From: Macrotrachela quadricornifera | Taxonomy: Eukaryota > Rotifera > Eurotatoria > Philodinida > Philodinidae | Reading direction: 5' to 3' | DNA: 64,000 bases | NCBI GenBank assembly: GCA_022393335.1 | Contig: JAJEKB010020411.1 | Coordinates: forward strand, 281,777-345,776 | In this document: positions 32,642 to 46,048 of the stretch, piece after piece | How the letters are laid out: each line of letters begins with the position of its first letter | How positions within the stretch are numbered: the first letter of the stretch is position 1 | The notes under the pieces: generated by a model | Database searches by the model: none | What the model saw: only the letters and a program-made list of their open reading frames with translations | What the model was told of the DNA's origin: nothing | Translations under genes and position numbers: made by a program

Positions 32642-35449
32642 TTACGAAGACGTACAATCGGGAGGAGATGGATATTCACCGGTAGTCATAAAATTCTCAA
32701 ACTTTTGCCTCAATTGATTTGCATAATCATCATCATCATCATTCGTTTGTTGATACTGTTGAGTATCGTTATATAATGTGTTTTGATCATTATTACTCCA
32801 TTCAGTTTTACTTTGATGAGAAAATCCACCAAATAGATCCATTAACTGAAATACTGATGTATGTGGACCACTATTTTGTATGTATTCATCAGCAACTGAG
32901 TGTGACATATCTAATAAGCGATTAGGATCAGCATCTTCGTCTTCATCATATTGATTCAAAGAAAGTGTATCTTGAAAAAACTTCTCATATGCACTATTAA
33001 GTGATTCATTGGTCACAGTTCCATTAGCGCACCTATTCTTACGGATATTTGTGAATGCATCGTGATATTTTTGAAGTTTATTGATCTGTTTTTCTACTCT
33101 TATTGTCTCTGCAGCAAGTGTTCGATTAATATTGCTGGCAGTTAGACCAGTATTTTCATATAATTCTCTCGCTAATCGATTCATAGGTTGTTCTTGTATG
33201 CGTGGACCATGAACAAGATAAATGATAGATTGATCATATATTTGATAATCATTGAGTGATTTTTGATCATCAATAAGGCATTCTCCGAAATAAATAAGAC
33301 GAAAATTATATTCTCAAGGATATGGAATATAAAAACTACGACGAATCGTTTGTTTAAATTGATAAAGTGACATATCTTTCTCTAATGTTAATTCTAATGG
33401 TCTATCCGTTAACGTTTTGACAAATACTTTCACAGTTGGTAGTTCAGTTTCATGCATATTGATATATTCGGTATAATCATTTATCAGTTGATTGTATTCA
33501 TCGTCATCAGAATAAGGTAAGATATCAGCAAAGGAAAAATATTTGGACAAATAACGCTTCTCTATGGATTGATGAAACATTCTGCATTGATGATCGATTA
33601 GTGAACGTTCTTCCGCCGTCAGTACAGTGATATACAAATACCAATAGGCAACTTGACCTGATGGAAGTATCGATTTTATATCGTTGATTTTACCATTAAG
33701 TCGTTCTATATCCTTCGATATCAGTTGCTTTTCTGAAGAGTCGTTTGTATGTTTCAGAATTTTAGAATAATGGATTTTAGCCGATTGAAAATCCCCCCGT
33801 GCTTCATCAGTCCGAGCAAGTTCACGATGTAATTGATTTTTAAGATATCCATGAACATGAAATACTGTTTGACGATAAATGTTCACAGGTATTGCAGTCC
33901 AGTCGTTAACATTTGAGATACATCGTATTCTTATAGCCCAATAACCAACTTCTAAAAGAATTGATTGACTCGAAGGTATTATTGATAATGCAAATTGATA
34001 ATATTGAAGTTGTTCTCGAGGATGATGTCTGACTAAGGTACCAAGACGAATTAAAACACTCATACGATCTATAGCATCTTATGACAATCGTTTATTAATG
34101 AGGTCTTTAAGATTGATATTTTCCCGTTGACTTGCTTTATGAAAAAAAGAATGCACGACTTCGATTGGTGTTCGATCAATTGTATTTTTGCATCAATGAT
34201 CATTAAATTTTTCAAGACGTAAGTTGACTAACCAACTACCATTGGACGATTTTTCAATAGACATTAATTTGAAAATTGTTCCAGGACGAAATAAAATTTC
34301 TTCTTCATCTGAAACATCGCTTAAATGACTTATATCACAATAGTAAATAGATGGATCTAGTTTGCCATTATATTCTTTATAGATAACACTCATATCTATT
34401 TCATAAATAACTGATTCAAATTGAGAAGAAATATTTCCTACACCTGCAAATATTTCGGCTGCTACAATATTTTTTGTCGTTGATATATACTGGCTCATGG
34501 TGATGTGTTGTCCACTAAGTGATTGTAATTTTATTATATCATCATGAGAAAGTGTTTGACCACGATAGACGCACAATAGTTGATTATTTTGTATATGAGA
34601 TGATGACCATTGATCAAATATTTGTTTTGCAAAGAGTAAATCAAGTGATTCTTCCAAATCTTTGATAAAAAAGCGAAATTTACCAATTATCTCACTTGAT
34701 TGAGTACGAATAGCTGCATTTACTAATCTATAGAGAAAGGAGTCTTTTGAATACCATTTAGTGGCTTCTGATGGATTGTATTTTTGGGAGAATTCATTGA
34801 TTTGCTCTATGGTTTTTTCATCATTCTCATAGTACAAACGACATTCTTTTAGCATCTGTTGTTTGTCAAATGATATTGAAGTATTTTCTAATGGAATCTG
34901 TGCCATATAATTCATGTCAGAAAGAATACTGGATGTACGCATACCATTTGAATTAAGAATTGAATGTTTTTTTTTATATCCATCTCGTGTAAAATTCATT
35001 GTTGAAAAGACAGAAGTTTTCAGAAAGATATGTTCCTGTAAAGTACTTAATAATCGATTTTTATCTCGAAATGTTCCACGATACTTCTCAGGAAAAATGA
35101 TTTTTGGATCATTGAAAAGAGTATTATCGCAAAAAATGAATACCGAAACTATATGATCCAATTTTTCCACTTGTGATAATATAGATACTATTAACCGATC
35201 GGATACAACAAGATAAATACGATAAAACCAATGTGTCATCAAGTATTTGAGACAACAATTGATATCGGTAAAAAAATGAATATGACGATACATAGATTGT
35301 CGAATGTCTTTTACATTTTTATGTTCATTACCGTCATTTAGTTGTACATCCAAGCAAACTATTTCGTATTCATCGCTGTCTTCATCGAAATTCAATGTTG
35401 TAGTTTGAGATGGTACATCTTCTGGTAGTGCAATACGAAACGTTTCCAT
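32642..35449 (-). pseudogene. ART / TPR-like / ubiquitin-like fusion frame with three in-frame stops
   Basis: One continuous minus-strand frame of 936 codons is interrupted only by TGA (34193-34195, codon 419), TAA (34079-34081, codon 457) and TGA (33314-33316, codon 712); all three segments keep the same phase. Segment 1 is an ART domain with Arg296 in VYRGQTL, SQYISTTKN, and Glu382-Glu-Glu384 in DEEEILFRPGT, following a roughly 200-residue N-terminal region. Segment 2 is helical with TPR-like stretches (ARTDEARGDFQSAKIHYSK) and enters a ubiquitin-like fold at VKVFVKTLTDRPLELTLEK. Past the last stop that fold continues as FRLIYFGECLIDDQ and LVHGPR. The C-terminus is acidic and Gln/Asn-rich. 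The ubiquitin-type LRLRGG tail is absent. A 45-nt GT-AG intron (about 35470-35514) may lie in the 5' UTR. Alternatives: an intact gene with sequencing errors, or three genes sharing a phase by chance. Confidence 0.8.
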
Positions 35450-35690
35450 TAGATATCCTTGTAATCGTCCTTGAATAGATAGAAAAGAAATTTATTTTTA
35501 AAAACAATACTCACAAGTGTCATGATACATTCCTTTCTCTCTTATATTTCTCGTTGTTCATCTCTAATTTGAGTAGGAAAGGATATGTTGGAACGCGATG
35601 CACATGTGAGAGAAGACGGTAGAAGCAACGGATATATATTGTCTCATTCCCATGCGTTTACATTCTCTCTTTGTTTGGAAATGTAACAAA

Positions 35691-36796
35691 GGACCAGTTG
35701 CAATAAGGCATGTTTGCGGCCCAAAAAACTGTGACCTGAGACACATATATTCGGAATCAGCATCGAATTCTGAGTAGAATAGCGTTTCAGGTTTGCAAAA
35801 ATTCCGAAAAAATACATTTTCGAAAAAAATTACCGCTGAGGAGGGCTACGGCAAAGTCGAAAAATTTTTTTTTAAAATTCAATTAAAATAATGTCTAGGC
35901 ATATAGACTAGGCCATGTTGATCACGAATATCGCAATTAGAACTTTCCAAAATGCTTTGCTATGAAATGGTAGGCCAAACAAAAATCCCATTTTTTTTCA
36001 GTTTTGCTCTCTTAGTTAAAGAGATAAAGAAAGAATGTTATATTCAGTTCTGTGTACATGTTATGGCTAGAGAGTTAAAGAATAAGCCTGTTTACTCTTC
36101 AAAAGAATAAGTTTTTCTCATGAAAAGCTTATAACTATAAAGGTTTTTTTTCAAAAATTCTAAAAAGAGATATTATACATTGATGCGACTGGTTCGGAAC
36201 TTTTTGCACGAAATTTCGGTTTTAAAAGCATATCATCGGAAAGAGCATCACTTGATGCATCTACAACATAAATATTTTTTCTGTTCGTGGGGTAAAAGTA
36301 TACCTTTGGTCATGAACAACTACGAAAACAGGGTCAATCGGGCAGGTGATTTGGGCATAATGGATTTGAGATGACGTCGTATTGGTCTAAATCTTTCGGA
36401 ATCAAATAGAGCACAACGAATTACCTATATGTAGAGCCATTGAGCCCATCCCATACCTTACCTGCGTTAACTGAGGGAGCAAAACCGAAAAATATGGGAT
36501 TGTTGTTTGGCCTGCCATTTCATAGAAAAGCATTTTGGAAAGTTCTAATTGCGATATTCGTGATCAGCATGGCCTAGTCTATATGACTAGACATTATTTT
36601 AATCGAATTTAAAAAAAAAATTTTTCGACTTTGCCGTGCCCCTCCTCAGTGATAATTTTTTTCGAAAATTTATTTTTGTCGGATTTTTTTGCAAACCTGA
36701 AACGCTATTCTACTCAGAATTCGACGCTGATTCCGAATATGTGTGTCTCAGTTCACAGTTTTTTGGGCCACAAACATGCCTTATTGCAACTCGTCC
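35691..36796. mobile_element. Foldback element with ~330-bp TIRs
   Basis: The arms 35691-36019 and 36467-36796 are imperfect inverted copies, both starting GGACSAGTTGCAATAAGGCATG. Shared blocks include GAATTCTGAGTAGAATAGCG, CACGAATATCGCAATTAGAA and the CTTAGTTAA inner edge. The roughly 450-bp centre has no coding frame. No target duplication could be identified, so its class (MITE or foldback element) is unassigned. It lies about 240 bp upstream of the ART/ubiquitin-like frame, where it could affect that promoter or produce hairpin RNA. Confidence 0.85.
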
Positions 36797-38339
36797 TTTT
36801 CAAAAAATATAAACAGCTCATTACATATAAAAACTTTTAATAAAAGATCAAGTTAAAGTCGATTTTTTCTAATCTACAAGACGAATTTGTTTAATTGATC
36901 AAAATCGAATAGATAATATTCATCTGTCCATAATTCACTCTTTAGATCTTTTTCAGTACATCCTACCAGTTCCCTACTTTTTTCTATTTGAATCATTAAT
37001 TAGAAGTTTCTACTTCATATCGAATCGAATAGCTACTCAAGTTTCTTTTTCTCTCTTATATATTTTACTTGCTGAGATACGAGACAGCGAAACGAAATTT
37101 CAATTTTTTGGTATTTCTTTTTGACAAACAGCTGAGATTTTGTAATGATTGACATGCTGTTTGAAGAAATCGATATGAACAACAGTGCCCATATAAATAT
37201 TTTTTTTTCTTTAAAACGCATTTGATTTGAGTGCGAAACACTAAATACTTCACCTCATCGTCATCATCGATATTCTTAGTCTACCTTAAGCGATGAACCA
37301 GTGATTACAAGTGGTTCATATACCTCACTGAACTATACAACGAGAAGAAATCTTTTCTCATAGGACTTTCATCGGTTAAATACTTTATTTCAATGTGATA
37401 TACGTTTTTCGAAGATAAAAGATTTAGGATACCTCCGTCTTTTCTCACGATTTTCAAATCTCAAAGATGGTAGATTTGACCTCTGGAGAATATTTCAAGG
37501 TATGGATGATAAAAATTCCAGCCTGATTGGACAAAGCTAAAGGGAGATTGTCGGTGGTACAATCATGTAACATGGGTGAAAAGTCAGTTCGGAGACGATC
37601 TTATTTTGTTTCTATACTTTTATGTCTAACTTTTCATGTAGAATTTGCTGAGCACATAAAAAAGAAGTTTGAAAGTTTTTTTTTGAGCAACAGCTTTCCA
37701 TAGACTTCCGATAGCAGCGAAACGGAGGGACAGATTGAGGTTATTCAAACGATGATTGAAATACCAACAGATGATTTATCTACAGCACATATAAACAAAA
37801 ATAATTTTCCGAAAAGCTCGAAATAAAAAGAGGGAGCGGGTGCCCTTAACACGTAACATGATTTTTCAGCTATTTTTTAAATAATTTTATTATCTTTTTA
37901 TCGTCTACTACACATAAATAATATCACGATCTTTTTTATTGCATTGGTAAAAGAATCTATGATAGAAAGCTCCAGCAGACAACATTTTGAAAAAACACGT
38001 GAAAACTTTTAAAAAAAGAATTTAGCCGTGTTTGGATATCAATCACGGTTTCTGATTGTAACTCAAAAGCGTCCAACACAATATAACATAAAAACGAAAA
38101 GTATTGAGCAACAAAAACGCCATATATTTTTTCTTGAGTAAACTAGAAAATAAACTGGTTGCGTATTTATCGATATTTTTTGAACGTTCCTGGATGACAA
38201 TCGGAAATAGTGATTGTCAACGTAACGCTAACTTTGATCGTGCACGGAATTTTATATAGTTTATGTATTACATGATTTTAAACGTGTATTTCTCTTGTCT
38301 TTAAAGGCGCCTCTAGCTAACAATCGGGAACCTCGATTA

Positions 38340-38680
38340 CCATCTTAAAACGCCCAAATCTTTCTTGCCCATTAATACAATCTCCTAACTTATGTCACAC
38401 TCTAATTCCTTAATAAAACCTCTTTACCTCTCATCTTATTCTAATTTCTTAATGTAACTCATTAATTTATCCCATTAATCTCTGGGTCATTCTGCTTTCC
38501 TAAATCTATGTATATCCGCTCAGCCTAATTCTTTAGTCTCTCCGGTTAACCTAACATATTAATCTATTCGCTAGTCCGAACCCTTAGTCCTGTACCTTAA
38601 TCTATCGCTTTAATTTATGTCTATCCATTTAATTTTTCTCTTTATTTGAATCCTGTAATCTGTCTGTTAATAGGCATGCA
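38340..38680. repeat. Degenerate CTTAATCTAT-type tandem tract
   Basis: A 12-15-bp unit resembling CCTTAATCTAT or TTAATCTCTC is repeated with many substitutions for about 340 bp, giving strong pyrimidine strand asymmetry. It looks like an old minisatellite. Confidence 0.55.
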
Positions 38681-40789
38681 CTGTATTTGAGAATAAACGG
38701 AGAACTTTTAATTCGGTCGCTCCAGAGTTCGGTTATTCTCGGTACCGGGATCCTGCAATTGGGTATGGGAATGTAACAATACCATTATCGTTAATACCAA
38801 TACAAAATTAAAGTTATCGATATGGAATGGTATTGGTTCGTGTTGGTATGGATCAATATTAGTTTTAATAATGGTATATGGGACGAGGAACTGGTAGTTC
38901 CGCAGCTTGTCCTCAACATTTTTAAAACTGGGAACGAATTCGAATTCTTTGATCTTGTAAATCTTTGATCAAACTTTATAAAATATCGTTATTTTTGCAA
39001 GAACCTTTTGCATAAAGAAAATCTTATGTCCATAAAATTTTCTTTATTCAATGGCATATTTATTCCAACTTTGATTGCTTTTTTAAACTTAAACTGTCAA
39101 AATATGTTGCTTTAACTTTAGAAGCCAAACTTTAAAATGTCACAACTAGGCTGCCCTAATTCATTTTTGATTGTAGACAGCGTAAAAAGCCTGAACTATT
39201 TAGCTCTTGTTGTTTTACAGTTATTTAAAAAATGCCTGGTACCACTCAGAACTGGGATGGACATTAACTATCCATCTACTTGTTTAGCTTACCAACTAAC
39301 TATTATCCATTTCAAAATAGAAGACGAGTGGTTAGTTTTTGAATAATTCTTCAACGGACATACCTATCGATCAGCGGTTCTCATTATTCGAAAGAAGAGA
39401 TGGAACTGCGTCAATGTGTATAGATCAACATTTTCTAAACAGAGTTTTTTAAAGTTTCATACAGATTTTTCAAAAACACGATGCTGTTTCTAGGTTCAAA
39501 AGACGCACTTTTCCTCCAAAGATAGAAAAAAAGTCTTTTTTTTGCGAAAATCGGTGGTGACAATGCATTAAATTATTTTTAATTCACGATTGGTTGTAAC
39601 TATTGACACCGGACTTGTACAATCTATAGAACTTTTGTTGGATGCCCTGATACATCCCTTAAATTGAAGTTCGCAAAATTTTCATACGACTTAATATTTT
39701 GTTTTCGATAAAGTTGACTAGAAATCATAGAATGCTGCCTCACAAATACCTGATCGATGCAATTTCATCTCCTCTTTGAATGATGAAAACGGCAGATCGA
39801 TAGCTCTTTCCATTGAAGAATTATTCAAAAAATAACCATTCTTCTTCTACTTTGAAATGTACAATAGGTGTATATTTATCTAGTTGGCTATCCCATCACT
39901 TATCTAAGTATTGTCGGAAGATATCATGCTGAAAACAAATTGGTAGAAATGGGGAATGTATCGGTGTCAAACTATAAAAATATTTCGAAATCAAATATAT
40001 GAAAATGAGTATACGAGCAGGTAACAATATTTCTGTTTTAGACATTTTTATTTTTCATATTTTTATTTGTCATGCTAATTTGGTAAATTTATCTAAATAG
40101 TTATATACTAATCGATCTGTTGATCATAAGGAAAATACAATGCGTGTAAAAAAGCATTTCGTAAAATTAAAAATAGAAATGCACAATGCAGCACATACCA
40201 AATGGAAAGTGTATATAGCTTGTATAATAAACAATGGAATAAAAGAATGTTACAAACGAAAAACAAAATGAAATGATAAAAGGATGGCAACATATGTTAT
40301 ATGAAAATAAACAACATAAGTCATACAATCAGACAAGAGGAAACATTATCTTGTTTCATGCTCATACAGTTTTTTCACTTCAGTTAAAAAAAGGAGACCC
40401 TTCAGTGGAAAAGAAAGAAAGAGTATTTTTAACCAGAGACAGAGATAGAAAAATAGCGAAATTCAAGTTTTTGGTAGGAAAGTAAGATAATAAGATCCAC
40501 AGAAGAAAACAATGTAAAAATATAGTTTAGAAGTAACTACACTGAATTTTGTTTAGTGTTTCAAGCATGCGCAATAAAAATATCGCTGAAAAACACATGA
40601 AAATGAAACTTTTAGATAATTCACATGCATACGAGAAAGACTGTGCATAAAAATGTTAATAAAAGAAATATTTCGAACTTTACGTGGTTGTATATACTTG
40701 GATGAAAAAAATTAAAATATCAATATTCATACAAAAACACAGCGTAAAGCTGTCGAAAAGTTTAGCATTTAGGTCGTTTTAATGATTAG

Positions 40790-41910
40790 AAATAGAGGAA
40801 TGATAAAAAAACGTATGCGCAATAACCATAAAAGTTATGAAATTTTACTGTCCACAGAGCGTTTTTTATCGTACGCGTTTAAACGCAAAGAATCTATTCA
40901 AATCATAGATACACATGCGTTGGAAAACTTGTGGGATGATTTTAAGAGCGTGCAAATATTATAAAATTTTGAGAGAGAATTGGACTAAGAGTTTTTGCGT
41001 TAAAAACGCTTAAAATCACATGTCTTCAGCATTATAACACTACAATTTTTAGAAAAAAAATGAAAAGATTTAAGATACATTTAAACGCTAGAAATGCTTA
41101 ATTTATGGACATGTTAACATCAACCATTTAACTCTATGAAAGTGCCAATACAACTTTTATCGAAAAATGTCTAATACTTGATATTTTCAACTGTTAAAAC
41201 ACGCATATCAAGAAACAGACGTTTAAACATCATCAAAATAACTATTTTGAGCGTTTATGAGACTACATATAATGGTAAGAAAAGATTTGCATGTTTCCAC
41301 GCTTTGAAAAATAGAGTTATCGGCGTTTACACGTCCACTTCCAAAAGCATGCTATAAAACGCTAAATAATACTGATATTTGCGCAATTGTACGCGTTTTT
41401 TTAAATTCTTGTCTGCTTAGGAGGTATTATTAATATAAATTAAATAGTAGGTTTTAGCAGTTTGAGAAAGAGGCATTAGATAGCTGCAAACCATTACAAT
41501 ATTGTTTAATTATTATTCATAGAAGCTGCAGATAAATGTGGATTATTTTCCGTATGTTTTATTGAATTCTTATCTATTTTAATGTCATCTAAAGCTTTTC
41601 TATGATAAGTCTAATGAGTTTCTATGAATAAAATGTATGTAAACTGATGACTTTTGATCACGTGGCTAACTCTTCTAGAGCTGCAATCTTTAAAGTAAAG
41701 TCGCGTCCGATACACTAGAAATAAATGTGCGCAAAGGGGCTCGAAAAATATAATTATATCTCAATGCAACTAAAAAAATATTTCAGACACATTTGAATGC
41801 AGTTAGTAAACAAAACATATTTAAACATGTTGAAACACTTTGTATAGAAAACCTACACCTAGGCGTGTTTCATATTAGAAATGCATTTGAACGCATTGTG
41901 AAATCGTTTT
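40790..41910. repeat. Field of degenerate GCGTTTAAACGC-like words
   Basis: Words such as ACGCGTTTAAACGC (about 40875), GCGTTAAAAACGCTTAAAA (about 40997), ATTTAAACGCTAGAAATGC (about 41080), GACGTTTAAACATC and ATGCATTTGAACGCATT (about 41881) recur at irregular intervals in both orientations. Spacing is too irregular for a simple tandem repeat. Confidence 0.5.
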
Positions 41911-41917
41911 TTACAAC

Positions 41918-42139
41918 CAGGGGCGTACCGAAGTCATTAAAACAGGAAGCGGAAGCGTAACTTGCTGGTACCTAAAACGTTTTGGATTAAGGACGTGTAG
42001 CGTCAATATTTGTAGAAAATCACTATTAAAAAACATCCGAAAACACCATTTCTGCACTTTTGGCGCGCAAAAAAAAACAAGTTTTTCAAAAGCAAGGGGC
42101 GTAACGCCCCACGTGCTCCCTCCTTGTGCTACGCCCCTG
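41918..42139. mobile_element. Small hAT-like MITE (CAGGGGCGTA termini)
   Basis: Left end CAGGGGCGTACC; right end reverse-complements to CAGGGGCGTAGC. A CAGGG-type start is typical of hAT ends. The flanking 8-mers (TTTACAAC and GCCACGAC) match at only four positions, so the target duplication is not convincing and the insertion may be old. The ORF at 41911-42144 on the minus strand is a translation of the element. Confidence 0.65.
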
Positions 42140-45100
42140 GCCACGACAGTGAGTTATTTCAATACCGTAAAAACGCAATATCCCAACAATAACAGGCTAG
42201 GGGGATAAATCCTTTTAGGCACTCATCTATGCTATGAGTGCTACCTATAGGCAAAATGTGAGCCCAAACGGAAGGTGTCAATTGACGAGGTTCTCTCATG
42301 AGTGATATAAGCTATTTCAGTGTTGATTTTGCTAAAATGCAGTTTAAATCTACAAGGTCTGAGGAAGAATTATTGGTGAATATGAAGTGCATTCATCAGT
42401 TCAGCATGGAATAGAACCATAATTGGATGAAAAATTCTAGTGAGATCATGGGATCATCGAAGAAGTAACTCCAATATCTACAATATAATGAGGCATACAT
42501 CGGGCCAAAAGTTCCTGGATACAATCATTCACGTAGTTACACTAGCAGTAGACAAACAATGAAGAGTACACATACATAATTAGTTCATAAAGATTCTATA
42601 TTAGAGGATCATCATTCTACTATTTTCAATAGAGAAGATTTCGTTAGTAAAAGTTATATGTGTGACAGAACCAGTTCCCATTGAGTTAGAACTGTTCACC
42701 AGTCTCTATCACATCAGTTCTTTTAATATGAACTATTTTATAACGTTTCAAAGCCTATCTCGGATGGTTCCTATCATTTTACAGGGACTATTCAAAGATG
42801 ATTTTAATAACTTTCTTATTGCCATCTAAAAACGACTTTTATCAAGAGATAACTCTCGATATCAGAGAAGTTAATGTTATTTAATAGTTAACTACGAAAT
42901 AGGTGTTGATGGAATCATTATTGCTTTGTCAGTAATGGGCCATTTCTATCTGAGAACCTGCATTCTGACATTGTGCCTTTAACCAATCGAATCTTAACAA
43001 GTTGTTTCTCTATTCCATTATGGATGAACAACGGTGTTCTTTGGGTCATACGAAAGAAGTACGTAGATTAACGCTAAAACTGCTACGAACCACTATATGT
43101 TTTTTCCATATAATAATGGAGAAGAGTCTGCTGAAATTTAATAGATTAGGAGATTTTTCTATCAGTCAATCAGATTTGACCAAACTAATTCTCCAGTATT
43201 GTGACAACAAAACATACGACTCTCCAGGTCGTATGAATGATAATATCGGATAACGTTGGAATTGCTTCGAACAACGCTGTTTGATCCTCACAATAATGAA
43301 GAAAAACTTTGTTCGAATTTGATTGGCCGATAGGAGAAGCATTTCACCAACCAAATTTCGGCAATATTTCTCTTGACTATTGCAAAAACCAAACTTTTAT
43401 TCAGAACTATCCTGCGGTTATTCGAAATCCTCTCTTATATGACTCAAGCGGTAAAATGTTTTATCATTACAATAATAAAGGAATCTGGCCACTTTGTCGA
43501 CAGGTACTTTTGCAGATTGGACATTTTGTCGACAACTTATTTTGCGAACAGTTCAATTTACCCCATATCTTAGTGTCCTAAACGTAATAATTTCTAAGGT
43601 ACAATACAAGGATGGGGCCCGAGCTTTGACGATGAAAATGGAGTGGAAGTGAACTCTCAATGACATATTTGAAGCGAGGGTTATCGTCACTCATACCTTC
43701 ATAGGTTATTCTCAATCACATTTATGTGTATATGCTGAAAAATACTAGGTTCAGTAGGCTAGAAAATGGACAATTTTGGTTGGTAATATGAATTGTTCAT
43801 AAAACAGATTGTTGGCAAAGTTAACATAACCATAATGAAGATTAGGTTACTCAAATCTTAACGGCTAAAGATATTTTTCTATCAGCCGAACAAATAAAAA
43901 TATCGGGTTGTTCAGCTGAATCCTAGAGTTCTTTGAGATTTTTTTTTAAATGGTTCAGCCAATACCAAGTGGAAATGAAAATGCAGTAAAGAAATGCTTT
44001 GTAGAAAGTCAATCCCTTATTGAAGAAGGTTCGAAACTTAGCTTTTTGATTGAACAAGATTTGGTAAAAGCTTTTCCAAACTGTGACTGGTGTGGCATTG
44101 AATTTTCTTTGCAAAAGAACAAGGTACGAAATCACTAGATAGATAGTAAGGTAGCGGTACGCTCAGTCAGTTACCCCTTATAAGATAGGACACATGAAAA
44201 GAACTGCTGACCATCTCCAGCTGATGTAAAAGGAACTAGTAAACAGTTTCAGATTGTAAAAACTAATGCTCTCACACACATCATTTTCACTAAGCAAGTC
44301 ATCTATACTAAAAGTAGTAGAATGAAATCTCTGTAATATAAAATTAACTGCTGCAGAGTTTAATGCATACGTAAAGCTAATGTAATCAACCTTATTTACC
44401 ACTAATAACATTTCTTTACTGATGAAATCATTAACCTTATGATTCGCAGAACTAATCAATACACAAAACAATATTACAAAACCTTGAACACAACTTATTT
44501 TGAAAGAAACAAATAATTCTTTGTGTGAGTAAAATGATGTGAGCAGTGGCAGAGTCAATATTTTCATTTCTTTCTCATTCTCTCTTCCATTAAGATTACT
44601 CGCAATCGTTCGTCCTTGAAACTGTCCGTCAACATTTTTGTGATTCTTATTGTAATATAGATTTATGTTTATGAAACATTGAAAAAGCCGTAGTTTGAAA
44701 GCTGTATAGTTAATTTCATTCTTTCTCTTGATCGACGATTGTATAACTCACTATTTTCGTAAACAACTGAGCAAGTGTATTTATTAAGCTTCTTCCCTTT
44801 CAGCATATGTATATGGGGCACTAAAAAAGTAATTTCACCTGGTTCTTTTAAAAGTCTCACTTTTAATTCAAACATTCTCTTGTAATGTTTAGACGTATCT
44901 AGGATTACGTACAAAGTATAAGACGCCTAAGTTTTGTGCTTTGCTCTTATGAATCCACACAACCTGCTAACGAATAATCCATTATAAGTAAAAAAAAACT
45001 TTACATTTCATCTTTTGAATTCTAAATAAATTTTATTTAAAAAAACCAAAATATACTAGCCGATACAGCATAAAACACTCTGTAAGGACGAAGACATATA

Positions 45101-46048
45101 AGACCACAAATCGACCAATGGTTGTTTTTCTCTACAAAACTATATATGTTCTCTCAAATTGCTATATTCTGATGCAGCCTCAAACGCTGAATCATTTGGT
45201 AATAAATTCGATCTACCTAGCGAGTAATTAAACTTCGAATCAATCAATTTTTCGAGAGACTGTTTATAGAGAAAAAACTGCATATTTCGTGAAACAGATT
45301 TAGCATTAATTCGACTGAAAATCAATGAAATCTTCGACTAGCCAGACTCGTTCTATAGTAATATCAGCACCAGAATATAAAGCACCTGTTTGTTTTTTGA
45401 ATAACTCAATAACGACAAAAACTTTTTACCTGTGGTTTTCAGCAATAGAAAAAGAACACTCTAGGCTACCTTTTCACAAGCAGACTCAGTTTCTGAAGAT
45501 ACTGGGAAAGAGGGTTAAACAGGGGAGCTTTGGAAAACTAGGACTCTCCTAAAAATTTCCGGAATCTGGATAGAACCTTATGACTTTTTCCATAAAAAGG
45601 TAGCCCTAGGAGGCTTTTACAATTTCGGATGGATTTTCGGGTGCACTGCTATCCGATCTAGGTTAAGGATGACAATCTCGAAAAATACTTGGAAATATAG
45701 GTTATCGAGTATGCTAAATCTCATAGCAATGTTTATTTTAATTTTTTGAGAATATAGTTTCCTAATCGATACCATATGATTATAGTGAATAAGTGATATT
45801 AAGGTATGAAATCGTTTTTTTTTATGCGTTCTTATGCATCCTATTTTCATGAATATATTATAAACTGTAAATAAAGGCTTTTAGACTTTAAAAAATGCTT
45901 TTAATCATTTTCTTCATTGTCTTCATCTTCAGAACTTCTAGTAGATTCAGTATTGGTATCAATGATATATATCAGCAGTTCCTTCGGCGTTTTTGAATGC
46001 TTTTTCATGTTTTTTGACATGATTAAAATAATCAACCGCATATTCCGC
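42140..46048. other. Gene-poor region, a few weak coding hints
   Basis: No gene can be established. A plus-strand frame at 43950-44138 ends in CDWCGIEFSLQKNKVRNH, loosely like half a zinc finger, with a possible splice donor (AAG|GTACGA at about 44122). A minus-strand frame at 44669-44914 (KRMFELKVRLLKEPGEITF) is also more protein-like than average. Neither can be extended or identified. Confidence 0.35.

Larger units (their letters stand above)
36797..41917. other. Long gene-poor region
   Basis: No frame with a recognisable domain over about 5 kb. Contents seen: a pyrimidine-rich degenerate tandem tract (38340-38680), inverted GGTATTGG/CCAATACC words near 38770-38890 that suggest a small MITE, and a field of AAACGC/GCGTTT words (40790-41910). 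ORFs such as 39137-39346, 40273-40485 and 40782-40964 look like chance frames. Confidence 0.45.

Noticed and set aside
32719..32925. Plus-strand frame with His-rich start
   Set aside because: Antisense shadow of the acidic Asp-rich tail of the ART-UBL frame.
44178..44567. 129-codon minus-strand frame
   Set aside because: Low-information composition and no domain; probable chance frame.
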